Assembly (NCBI GenBank): GCA_030592655.1
Contig: JAUVIQ010000203.1
Coordinates: 1 to 5,240, forward strand
DNA: 5,240 nt
Source of the DNA: Planctomycetales bacterium
Lineage (GTDB): Bacteria > Planctomycetota > Phycisphaerae > SM23-33
Direction: 5' to 3'
Part shown: positions 1-5,218 of the stretch, piece by piece
Numbering within the stretch: the stretch's first letter is position 1
How the letters are laid out: every line of letters begins with the position of its first letter
Notes under the pieces: model-generated
Database searches by the model: none
The model's input: the letters and a program-made list of their open reading frames with translations, nothing else
Told to the model about the DNA's origin: nothing
Program-made: the position numbers and the translations under genes

Positions 1-183
1 CATGTCGGGTTTTTCGGACATGGCCAGTTCGAGGGCCTCCTGACCGTCCATCGCGGTGATAACCTCGTATCCGGCGTGGGACAGTTTCATGGTAACCACG
101 TGAAGGATGTGCGCCTCATCGTCAGCCACCAGTATCTTTCGATTGCGGATTGCGGATTGCGGATTGTGGATTTTCTTTTCCAA
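1..183 (-). CDS. Response regulator receiver domain, N-terminal part only (runs off the window)
   Basis: This is the start of a two-component response regulator that would accept a phosphoryl group, presumably from the kinase encoded just upstream. Sixty-one codons are visible. After an odd N-terminal extension comes a typical receiver start: beta-1 RKILVADDE with the acidic pocket D21, D22 and E23, helix 1 (AHILHVVTMKLSHAG), then YEVITAMDGQEALELAMSEKPDM. The phospho-acceptor aspartate should lie a few residues past the edge, so it and the output domain cannot be seen. The start chosen is TTG at 181-183. It is the only standard start between an in-frame TAG (202-204) and beta-1, and an AGGG lies 9 nt upstream, inside a heptamer repeat. 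The extension, about residues 5-14, is encoded by a second heptamer array; most receivers begin only a few residues before beta-1. The receiver family is certain; the exact start is less so. Confidence 0.88.
   Translation of the reverse strand, partial: MEKKIHNPQSAIRNRKILVADDEAHILHVVTMKLSHAGYEVITAMDGQEALELAMSEKPDM
141..172. repeat. Heptamer tandem array GATTGCG, about 4.6 copies, inside the response-regulator N-terminus
   Basis: Exact units lie at 141-147, 148-154 and 155-161. A variant GATTGTG follows at 162-168 and a partial GATT at 169-172. On the coding strand the unit reads AATCCGC. Because 7 is not a multiple of 3, three units use all three frames and give the seven residues NPQSAIR. 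The array lies between the proposed TTG start and the first receiver strand. Confidence 0.95.
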
Positions 184-184
184 G

Positions 185-210
185 TTCCTAATCCCTAGTC
201 CCTAGTCCCT
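185..210. repeat. Heptamer tandem array TCCCTAG, about 3.7 copies, between kinase and response regulator
   Basis: Exact units lie at 192-198 and 199-205, followed by a partial TCCCT at 206-210 and preceded by a diverged copy at 185-191. The array fills most of the 32-bp gap between the kinase stop and the proposed TTG start of the response regulator. On the transcribed strand it reads AGGGACT-like, which is purine rich. It supplies both the closest well-spaced Shine-Dalgarno-like AGGG (193-196) and the in-frame TAG (202-204) that limits how far upstream the next gene can start. Confidence 0.93.
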
Positions 211-215
211 GCTTT

Positions 216-1709
216 TTACTTCATAATCGGCAACTCGAAACTGAACGTGCTGCCTCTGTCGGTTTCGCTGGTAACCGACAATTTCCCGTCATGCACAGAT
301 TCAATAATGTGTTTGACCAGCGTCAAACCCAGACCTGTTCCCTTGGCCATCTTTGTGTGACCCTGTACGCGGTAGAACTTATCAAAAATATGGGGTAGTT
401 CTTCGCTGCCGATTCCGACGCCGGTATCGGTAACTTCGCAAACGGCTACGCCACGACGCTCGTCCACGCTCGTAGAGACCGTAACCGTCCCGCCGACAGG
501 GGTGTACTTAATGGCGTTGCTCGTCAGATTAAGAACGGCCTGGTATATCATGTCCCTGTCGGCCTCTATCTGGTGATATACAGGCACCAGGCGGTCGATC
601 AGCGTGATGTTCTTGATCTTGGCCTGTGGGGCGGCTACGTCCAGCGTCTGCCTGACTGTTTCCGTCAGACTCATCGGTTCGCGAACGACGCGGACGACGC
701 CGGACTCAATCCGGGAGATATTAAGTATGTTCTCAATGAGCCGACTAAGGCGGTCCGCCTCGCCTGCGATGATCTCGTGGAACTCGCGTTGGGTTTTCTC
801 GTCGGTTGCCTCGCCGTCCAGAAGCATCTCCACATACGCCTTGATTGACGAGAGCGGCGTACGTAATTCGTGCGAAACGCTGGAGACGAAATCCGTCTTC
901 ATCTGCGAGATTTCCTTCTCACGCGTTACGTCGTGCAGGACCGCCACTACGCCGGAAACCTTACCTTCGGGGGTCATTACGCAGGAAAGGGTCGCGTTGA
1001 AGGTGCTCGGCTGACCCTTCTGGTCGATGGTGTGTTCGACCACCTTGCGAGTAAAGCGGGGCTTCCGGTCGCCATGTGTTGCCGTTGACGTCATGGTGTA
1101 GCCGCTGCTGCGGGTCTCGCGTATCAGCCTCACCAGCGTACCGTCGTGAATCACGTGGTCGATGTTCTTCCGCAGGCTGTGTTTCAGGTTAAAGCCCATC
1201 AGTTTTTCAGCCGCCTTGTTGGCGAGGATCATCTCGTCGAAGCGATTGGTAACGATGACCGCGTCAGAAATGGAAAAGACGATCGCTTCGGTGTGTTTCT
1301 TTTCCGCGCCGGAGATGCGGGACTGAATCTGTAGTTCGCGGTTTTCGGACTGAATCCGTCCGAATTCATCCCTTATAACGGTCAGGAAGCGGTTCAGAGG
1401 ACCGGTTATCTGGGTCAGTTCGTCGCTACCGTCGATCATCAGCAGTCCGATCTGGCGTTTATCGGCCATCTGCTCCAGCTGAGTTGAGATTCCGGTAACG
1501 GTGCGATGAACGTTTCGCCAGAAGACCACCAGGATCAAACAGGTAAGTGCGGCGATCAGACCCAGCACGAGGTATCCCAGCGTCCGGGTATGCACCTCGT
1601 ATCCGCGCACAGCCATGGTGGTGGCGTAGTATGCGGCGCTGGCGCCGAGTGAAATCAGCACCACGCTTGCCAGTCCTACTCGTTTGGCTGTTGTCATGAT
1701 CCAGTCCAT
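216..1709 (-). CDS. Membrane PAS-domain sensor histidine kinase (PhoR/WalK-like architecture)
   Basis: This is a 497-residue inner-membrane sensor kinase that would autophosphorylate on histidine and pass the phosphate to a response regulator. Two hydrophobic segments, about residues 11-33 and 43-63, leave only about ten residues between them. A HAMP-like linker with coiled coil follows (about 64-139), then a PAS domain (about 140-262) with the usual exit motif VTREKE. The DHp helix carries SVSHELRTPLS, with H280 as the phospho-acceptor. The ATPase domain shows the N box (N394 and N398 in NLTSNAIKYTP), the G1 box DTGVGIG (428-434), the F box IFDKFYR and the G2 box GTGLGL (457-462). All catalytic motifs are intact. 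ATG at 1707-1709 sits 2 nt from a repeat element and has no clear ribosome site. A second ATG at 1695-1697 (residue 5) has GGA 7 nt upstream and is a fair alternative. A receiver gene follows after 32 nt, its likely partner. The stimulus is unknown. Confidence 0.96.
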   Translation of the reverse strand: MDWIMTTAKRVGLASVVLISLGASAAYYATTMAVRGYEVHTRTLGYLVLGLIAALTCLILVVFWRNVHRTVTGISTQLEQMADKRQIGLLMIDGSDELTQITGPLNRFLTVIRDEFGRIQSENRELQIQSRISGAEKKHTEAIVFSISDAVIVTNRFDEMILANKAAEKLMGFNLKHSLRKNIDHVIHDGTLVRLIRETRSSGYTMTSTATHGDRKPRFTRKVVEHTIDQKGQPSTFNATLSCVMTPEGKVSGVVAVLHDVTREKEISQMKTDFVSSVSHELRTPLSSIKAYVEMLLDGEATDEKTQREFHEIIAGEADRLSRLIENILNISRIESGVVRVVREPMSLTETVRQTLDVAAPQAKIKNITLIDRLVPVYHQIEADRDMIYQAVLNLTSNAIKYTPVGGTVTVSTSVDERRGVAVCEVTDTGVGIGSEELPHIFDKFYRVQGHTKMAKGTGLGLTLVKHIIESVHDGKLSVTSETDRGSTFSFELPIMK

Positions 1710-1725
1710 AAAGCGTTCAGCATTC

Positions 1726-1804
1726 AGGCTGCAGGCTGTAGGCTGTAGGCTGTAGGCTGTAGGCTTTAGGCTGTAGGCTTTAGGCTGTAGGCTTTAGGCT
1801 GTAG
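1726..1804. repeat. Heptamer tandem array AGGCTGT/AGGCTTT, 11 units plus 2 nt
   Basis: Eleven 7-bp units run without interruption. The first ends in GC (AGGCTGC), the next four are AGGCTGT, and the last six alternate AGGCTTT and AGGCTGT, giving a 14-bp higher-order period over 1761-1802. Only positions 6 and 7 of the unit vary. The array is non-coding and lies just upstream of the kinase start. Confidence 0.97.
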
Positions 1805-1820
1805 AAAACACCGTCCGGCG

Positions 1821-1851
1821 TCTCCAGCCTACAGTCTCCAGCCTACAGTCT
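1821..1851. repeat. Two exact copies of a 14-bp unit, TCTCCAGCCTACAG, overlapping the TPR stop codon
   Basis: Copies lie at 1821-1834 and 1835-1848, followed by a further TCT. Each copy contains AGCCTACAG, the reverse complement of the junction sequence CTGTAGGCT that recurs in the 1726-1804 array. The TPR stop codon (CTA on the plus strand, 1843-1845) lies inside the second copy, so the gene ends within the repeat. Confidence 0.93.
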
Positions 1852-3129
1852 TTTTGCTGAACGCTGATTGCTGATTAGGTTTTTTGCCAGGCTGTTCGCC
1901 GGGTCTGCCCGCAATGCCGCCATGTAACATGCAGCGGCACGGTCGCTTCGCCCCTGTGCCGAGTAACACCTGCCCAACATGCACCACAACGTCGGGTCGT
2001 TCGGGTTCTCCCTGGCCGAGGATGCCAGAACGCCCATCGCATCGGAAGAGCGGTCTTCCATCAGCATCGCATAGGCAGTTACTACGGATATTTCCAAACG
2101 ACCCTTATCACTTCCGGTAGTCGTGCTCTCGTCGGCCAGTTTCAGCGCACGCAGACCCGCGGATACCCCGCGACGCCCGTCGCCGTCGGCAACAGAGGCC
2201 TTGGCCAGAGCCAACCATACCGGCCAGTCGCCGGGTTCGATTTTGACGGCCTCCTCATACGCCGCCTTCGCCTTACGCGGACGATTCAACGCCATGTAAC
2301 TGTCGCCGGTCATAATATGAACCCAACAAGACCGTGATGCCGGATTACCGGTATTCCGGTATTCCGGTATTCCGGTGAGTTGTTTGAGCGACTCGATGGT
2401 CTGTCTGTAATGCCCGGCGAAGAAGTGCGCCTTTGCCAGCGATTCCCGTATCGGTCTGCCGGACTTTTCGGCATCGTGGTCTTGATTCATATCGAGGCGC
2501 TGCTGGAAGAAATCAGCCGCTCTGACGTAGTTGCCCGCAAGCATCGCGACTTCGCCGGCAAGGATGAGCATCGCCGGTTCGCCGCCCGCTCCGATCCGCT
2601 GAAGGCGGACTTCCAGAAGTTCCAGCGCGCCTTTGGGCTTGCCCATCGAGACCAGCACTTCGGCTGACGCCATTACGTACGCATCGTTGGACGGCGCCAG
2701 CGCGCGGGCCTTCTGGTAGCACTTCAACGCATCGGCGTACCGCCCCGCACGCTCCAGGGCCTCTCCGTGAAGATAAGCAATCTCCGCTCCCCTCGGCGAC
2801 GCGGCGGTATCGTTAGTCTTCAGATTCTCCGATAGCGCTTTGGCATGTTCCAGTTGTTTAGCGGCCTCTTCGTGACAACCCTTGCCCAGCAGAACCTTCG
2901 CAAGGAGTATCCTGGCGGGGAGGTGATCGCTGTTCAGGCTCAGGGATTCCATAGCGCAGGACTGGGCCTTATCAAGGCCTCCGGATTTGAGGTGCTCTTC
3001 GCCTACGCTGCAGATAATGCGGGAACGGGCCTGATGCCACTGCTTGTATGACTTGACCTTTTCCTTTTGCATGAGGCTGCAACCACTTATCGCCACAGCC
3101 GCCACCAGTAATATCGTGTAATGTTTCAT
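1843..3129 (-). CDS. Tetratricopeptide-repeat lipoprotein
   Basis: The protein has 428 residues when started at ATG 3127-3129. AAGGA lies 6 nt before that ATG; an in-frame TTG six bases further upstream has no spacer and is rejected. A short lipoprotein signal peptide ends in the lipobox AISGC, with C17 as the lipidated cysteine followed by serine. The rest is almost entirely TPR helices. Good repeats lie near residues 37-70, 113-146 (YLHGEALERAGRYADALKCY, then ARALAP), 186-219, 266-301 (AAYEEAVKIEPG) and 379-412 (LGRCYSAQGRSDRAAACY, then ALRADP). TPR proteins are docking scaffolds without catalysis. Placed 82 bp after a secretin gene and predicted to be membrane-anchored, it could be a pilotin or assembly factor, as PilF/PilW-type TPR lipoproteins are for PilQ; this is inference. 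An 8-bp tandem repeat encodes part of an inter-helix loop (about residues 252-262), and heptamers encode the C-terminal LISNQRSAKRL. Confidence 0.9.
   Translation of the reverse strand: MKHYTILLVAAVAISGCSLMQKEKVKSYKQWHQARSRIICSVGEEHLKSGGLDKAQSCAMESLSLNSDHLPARILLAKVLLGKGCHEEAAKQLEHAKALSENLKTNDTAASPRGAEIAYLHGEALERAGRYADALKCYQKARALAPSNDAYVMASAEVLVSMGKPKGALELLEVRLQRIGAGGEPAMLILAGEVAMLAGNYVRAADFFQQRLDMNQDHDAEKSGRPIRESLAKAHFFAGHYRQTIESLKQLTGIPEYRNTGNPASRSCWVHIMTGDSYMALNRPRKAKAAYEEAVKIEPGDWPVWLALAKASVADGDGRRGVSAGLRALKLADESTTTGSDKGRLEISVVTAYAMLMEDRSSDAMGVLASSARENPNDPTLWCMLGRCYSAQGRSDRAAACYMAALRADPANSLAKNLISNQRSAKRL
1856..1876. repeat. Three heptamers GCTGAAC/GCTGATT encoding the TPR protein C-terminus
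   Basis: Units are GCTGAAC (1856-1862) and two exact GCTGATT (1863-1869, 1870-1876). They encode part of the final ISNQRSA of the TPR protein on the minus strand. The first unit also forms most of the right-hand 11-bp inverted repeat of the adjoining element. Confidence 0.85.
2344..2376. repeat. Octamer tandem array ATTCCGGT inside the TPR gene
   Basis: Three exact copies lie at 2353-2360, 2361-2368 and 2369-2376, preceded by a diverged ATTACCGGT at 2344-2352. On the coding strand the unit is ACCGGAAT. Read through all three frames it gives TGIPEYRN and then TGN again, a proline- and glycine-containing stretch between TPR helices where extra residues are easily tolerated. Losing or gaining one or two units would shift the frame of the remaining C-terminal part. 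Confidence 0.95.
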
Positions 3130-3135
3130 ATTCAA

Positions 3136-3140
3136 TCCTT
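3136..3140 (-). promoter_or_regulatory. Shine-Dalgarno AAGGA for the TPR lipoprotein
   Basis: AAGGA on the minus strand lies 6 nt before ATG 3127-3129. It decides the start in favour of this ATG over the in-frame TTG at 3133-3135, and it leaves a normal short lipoprotein signal peptide. Confidence 0.8.
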
Positions 3141-3211
3141 TCCGAATCGCGCCGGGGCTTACCTAATCTCCGTATCTTTCCCAAATTGACAGATTCAGCC
3201 AAAAAAACACT

Positions 3212-5206
3212 TTATTCTTTCTCCGGTTTGGACGCAGGCGGGGAAAGAGCGCCCGTCTTCGCTTCGCTTCGCCGTGGCAGGCCGGCTGATTGCTCCAGAG
3301 GCAATTCCAGACGTCGGCCTATTCCCAATGCGTCGCGGATTTCCTTCTCAAGACGCATTCCGTCCCGTGGTTTGAGTGGAATCATAACCTTCTCTGCCGG
3401 TTGGCCTATCTCGGACATGATCATCCGCTGGATTATGTATTTAGCGTCGGAGTATCGCGGTTCATTCGCCCAGATGGTCTCTTTCGTCAGGCGCTCTTTG
3501 AGCCTGATTGCCTCGGACATTCTAGGCTGAAGCGACAGTGTCATGTTCAAGTCCCACAGCGCCCTGAAGCGATGTCCTCGGGCAACGTGATGCCTGGCCC
3601 ATCGCATCTGCGTCTGCGCCAGTCGGCTTCTTCCGAACCACATCATCTCCCGCCTGAGTCCGAGGCGGATGCGGTCTATCTCGTCTTTGTACTGTTCAGA
3701 GACAACCTCGTCGGCGGGGTGCTTGATAATGTGCGGGGTGATGAGGATTATCACCTCTTCGCGGATTGTCTCATCGGAGCGTCTTCGGAACAGTGCCCCG
3801 ACAAGGGGGATGTTGCCCAGTCCTGGCACCTGTGCACGCCCGCTGGTGGTGCGCTCGCGGAACAGGCCTCCGAGAACGATTGTATGTCCGTCCTTGACCA
3901 GAACGTTAGAGGTACATTCTGTGGTTTGCTCGAATGGTAACTGATCAGCGGTGAGTCCACCGGTGGAGTCTTCGGGGTGGATTTCGAGGCGGATGTAACC
4001 GTCGGACGCGATGTAAGGCCTGACGATCAGCAGAGTACCCGTTTCGAGGAATTCGACTGTCTGCGTAGCGGTGGTTTCCGTAACAGTCGTGGTCAGGTAT
4101 CCGTCTTTGTTTCCGACCATGACTTCGCCTCGCTGCTTGTTCATTACCAGCAGTTTCGGATTTGCCAGGACGACGATGTCCGTGATGCTTTCCAGCGCTC
4201 TCAGCAGGACGCGGAACTGGTTATAGACGAACCCTATGGAAATTCCGCCCGGATCGACGCCGGCGGCGAAATCGGTTCGGAAGTTGGCACGAGGGCGGTC
4301 CAGTTGAGCGTCCGGCACCGCACCGGGCGTCAGGTCCGTCAGGTCGGTGCTGGCGTAGCCCATCGTGCGGAAGTCGATACCGGCCAGGGCGTTGAAATCG
4401 ATCCCCAGGGCGTTGTTTTCGGTCAACGACGCTCGCAGGATGGTCGCCTCGATGAGCACCTGCTGCGGGCGGATATCCAGCTTGAGGAGAATGGAGGTAA
4501 CTTTTTCAAGGTTTTCAGGGTAATCCTTCACCACCAGGACGTCTTCGTTCGCCAGTGCGTTTCCGCCGGTGGTGTCGGCTGCCGACGGTATGCCTGTCGC
4601 TGCGGCAGGCGACGTCGAGACCACGCCGTTTTCGCTCATCGCCGGTGTGATGAAAGTCTTGGCGTCCTCGGCTGTAACGTAGTTGAGGCGGAAGACCTTC
4701 ACAGCGAGTTTTCGGTCGGCCGAAAGGATTTCAGCCAACTGCTTCGGCGTGTACACATAAACGAAGTTGCCCTTGCGGACATATACAAGCCCCGCCGATT
4801 TCAACACAGCCTCAAGCGCCTCGGTGAACGTTACGTTGTACAGATCGACCGTTACCGTACCGCTGACTTCTTTAGAGGTAACAATGTTGACCCGGTTCTG
4901 GGCGCTGATCATCTGAAGGACCTGGCGAAGGTCCACGCCGCGAACGTGAAGTTCATCAACCCCTCCTTCGGTTCCGAACTTCACTTTGGTGGCGGGGCCG
5001 GTTGTGGTAGGTTCGGCCTGCTGGGCGATCCCGACGTGCGTCGGGACTCCGACCAGAAGTAACGTCGCCATCCCGATGTACATCGGGATCGGAGTAACAA
5101 CCCGCCACGCCCGTCGGTATAGAAATTCACACGCCACGGCGCATCTTCGACCTGTAACGACGCATGCTGAAACCAATGCCGAGGGTAATTCTGCAATCCT
5201 TTTCAT
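3212..5206 (-). CDS. Outer-membrane secretin, PilQ/GspD family, with C-terminal extension
   Basis: This 664-residue protein would form the multimeric outer-membrane gate of a type IV pilus or type II secretion-like machine. A long signal region (residues 1-61) has its hydrophobic core at about 41-61 and a plausible cleavage after GIA. An STN/N0 domain follows (about 84-153), then one N1-type ring domain (about 169-246, FRLNYVTAEDAKTF to ILLKLDIRP). The secretin barrel domain spans about 247-497, with QQVLIEATI at its start and the hallmark VPGLGNIPLVGALF (460-473). It ends in EEVIILITPHII. One N1-type domain directly before the barrel is PilQ-like; N2/N3 and AMIN domains are absent. Residues 498-664 are an extra helical region, including a TPR-like stretch near 530-575 and a Pro/Ala/Lys-rich tail. 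AGGAG 7 nt upstream supports the ATG at 5204-5206. Pilus versus secretion role is unresolved. Confidence 0.95.
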   Translation of the reverse strand: MKRIAELPSALVSACVVTGRRCAVACEFLYRRAWRVVTPIPMYIGMATLLLVGVPTHVGIAQQAEPTTTGPATKVKFGTEGGVDELHVRGVDLRQVLQMISAQNRVNIVTSKEVSGTVTVDLYNVTFTEALEAVLKSAGLVYVRKGNFVYVYTPKQLAEILSADRKLAVKVFRLNYVTAEDAKTFITPAMSENGVVSTSPAAATGIPSAADTTGGNALANEDVLVVKDYPENLEKVTSILLKLDIRPQQVLIEATILRASLTENNALGIDFNALAGIDFRTMGYASTDLTDLTPGAVPDAQLDRPRANFRTDFAAGVDPGGISIGFVYNQFRVLLRALESITDIVVLANPKLLVMNKQRGEVMVGNKDGYLTTTVTETTATQTVEFLETGTLLIVRPYIASDGYIRLEIHPEDSTGGLTADQLPFEQTTECTSNVLVKDGHTIVLGGLFRERTTSGRAQVPGLGNIPLVGALFRRRSDETIREEVIILITPHIIKHPADEVVSEQYKDEIDRIRLGLRREMMWFGRSRLAQTQMRWARHHVARGHRFRALWDLNMTLSLQPRMSEAIRLKERLTKETIWANEPRYSDAKYIIQRMIMSEIGQPAEKVMIPLKPRDGMRLEKEIRDALGIGRRLELPLEQSAGLPRRSEAKTGALSPPASKPEKE
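3257..3271. repeat. Pentamer tandem repeat CTTCG x3 in the secretin tail
   Basis: Three exact 5-bp copies lie in the coding sequence for the hydrophilic tail (RRSEAKTG), past all folded domains. The period is again not a multiple of three. The array is short and may be chance, but it fits the pattern seen elsewhere in the window. Confidence 0.7.
4574..4610. repeat. Two adjacent inverted repeats in the N1-domain linker of the secretin gene
   Basis: The first is a perfect 6-bp stem with a 1-nt centre, GTCGGC-T-GCCGAC (4574-4586). The second has 9-bp arms around one base, GCCTGTCGC-T-GCGGCAGGC (4592-4610), with a single mismatched pair. They encode the low-complexity loop PAAATGIPSAAD between the two halves of the N1-type domain, where insertions are structurally tolerable. 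Confidence 0.75.
5029..5046. repeat. Palindrome TCCCGACG-TG-CGTCGGGA in the secretin signal-peptide region
   Basis: Perfect 8-bp arms surround a 2-nt centre. On the coding strand it encodes VPTHVG (residues 54-59), just before the predicted signal-peptide cleavage site. It closely resembles the palindrome at 5070-5089; their centres are 42 bp (14 codons) apart and in the same reading frame. Confidence 0.9.
5070..5089. repeat. Perfect 20-bp palindrome in the secretin signal-peptide region
   Basis: Arms ATCCCGATGT and ACATCGGGAT meet with no spacer. The segment encodes IPMYIG (residues 40-45) at the start of the hydrophobic core and includes ATG codons for M42 and M46 within it or at its edge. 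These are possible internal starts, but neither has the strong ribosome site seen at 5214-5218. Confidence 0.92.
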
Positions 5207-5213
5207 CGCTGTG

Positions 5214-5218
5214 CTCCT
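5214..5218 (-). promoter_or_regulatory. Shine-Dalgarno AGGAG for the secretin
   Basis: AGGAG on the minus strand, 7 nt before ATG 5204-5206. It supports the upstream start despite the unusually long signal region this gives. Only 34 bp of leader are in the window, so the promoter cannot be judged. Confidence 0.85.

Larger units (their letters stand above)
1712..1865. repeat. Repeat element bounded by a perfect 11-bp inverted repeat, filling the gap between TPR gene and kinase
   Basis: AGCGTTCAGCA at 1712-1722 and its exact reverse complement TGCTGAACGCT at 1855-1865 bound a 154-bp segment. Heptamer arrays lie just inside each end: AGGCTGT units on the left, and a 14-bp unit containing the reverse complement AGCCTACAG on the right. 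Transcripts could therefore fold into a long stem. The right end encodes the last residues and stop of the TPR protein; the left end stops 2 nt short of the kinase ATG. I see no flanking target-site duplication and no open reading frame of its own. Treating it as one element is an inference from this symmetry. Confidence 0.7.

Noticed and set aside
604..1014. Plus-strand open frame opposite the histidine kinase
   Set aside because: The minus-strand kinase motifs (SVSHELRTP, N box, G boxes) are intact across this region; the plus-strand product looks like a composition artefact.
1726..1804. Possible CRISPR array
   Set aside because: Units are 7 bp with no spacers and no cas genes nearby; it is a simple tandem repeat.
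1796..1855. Hairpin plus T-run as an intrinsic terminator for the operon
   Set aside because: The T-run (1851-1855) follows the stem only on the plus strand, antisense to every gene here. On the minus strand the stem is not followed by a U tract. At most it could stop antisense transcripts.
1712..1865. Intact insertion sequence or transposon
   Set aside because: The 154-bp segment has no transposase and no visible target-site duplication. A non-autonomous element remains possible and is listed as a finding.
3133..3135. TTG as the start of the TPR lipoprotein
   Set aside because: The Shine-Dalgarno abuts this codon with no spacer, while ATG 3127-3129 has ideal 6-nt spacing.
3290..3940. Plus-strand open frame of 216 codons
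   Set aside because: It is a shadow of the secretin C-terminal half, with no domain and no supporting ribosome site that I could see.
3977..5062. Long plus-strand open frame of 361 codons
   Set aside because: It is antisense to the secretin, whose domains are unmistakable. Its translation is rich in R, D, V and G with no recognisable fold, as expected for a shadow frame.
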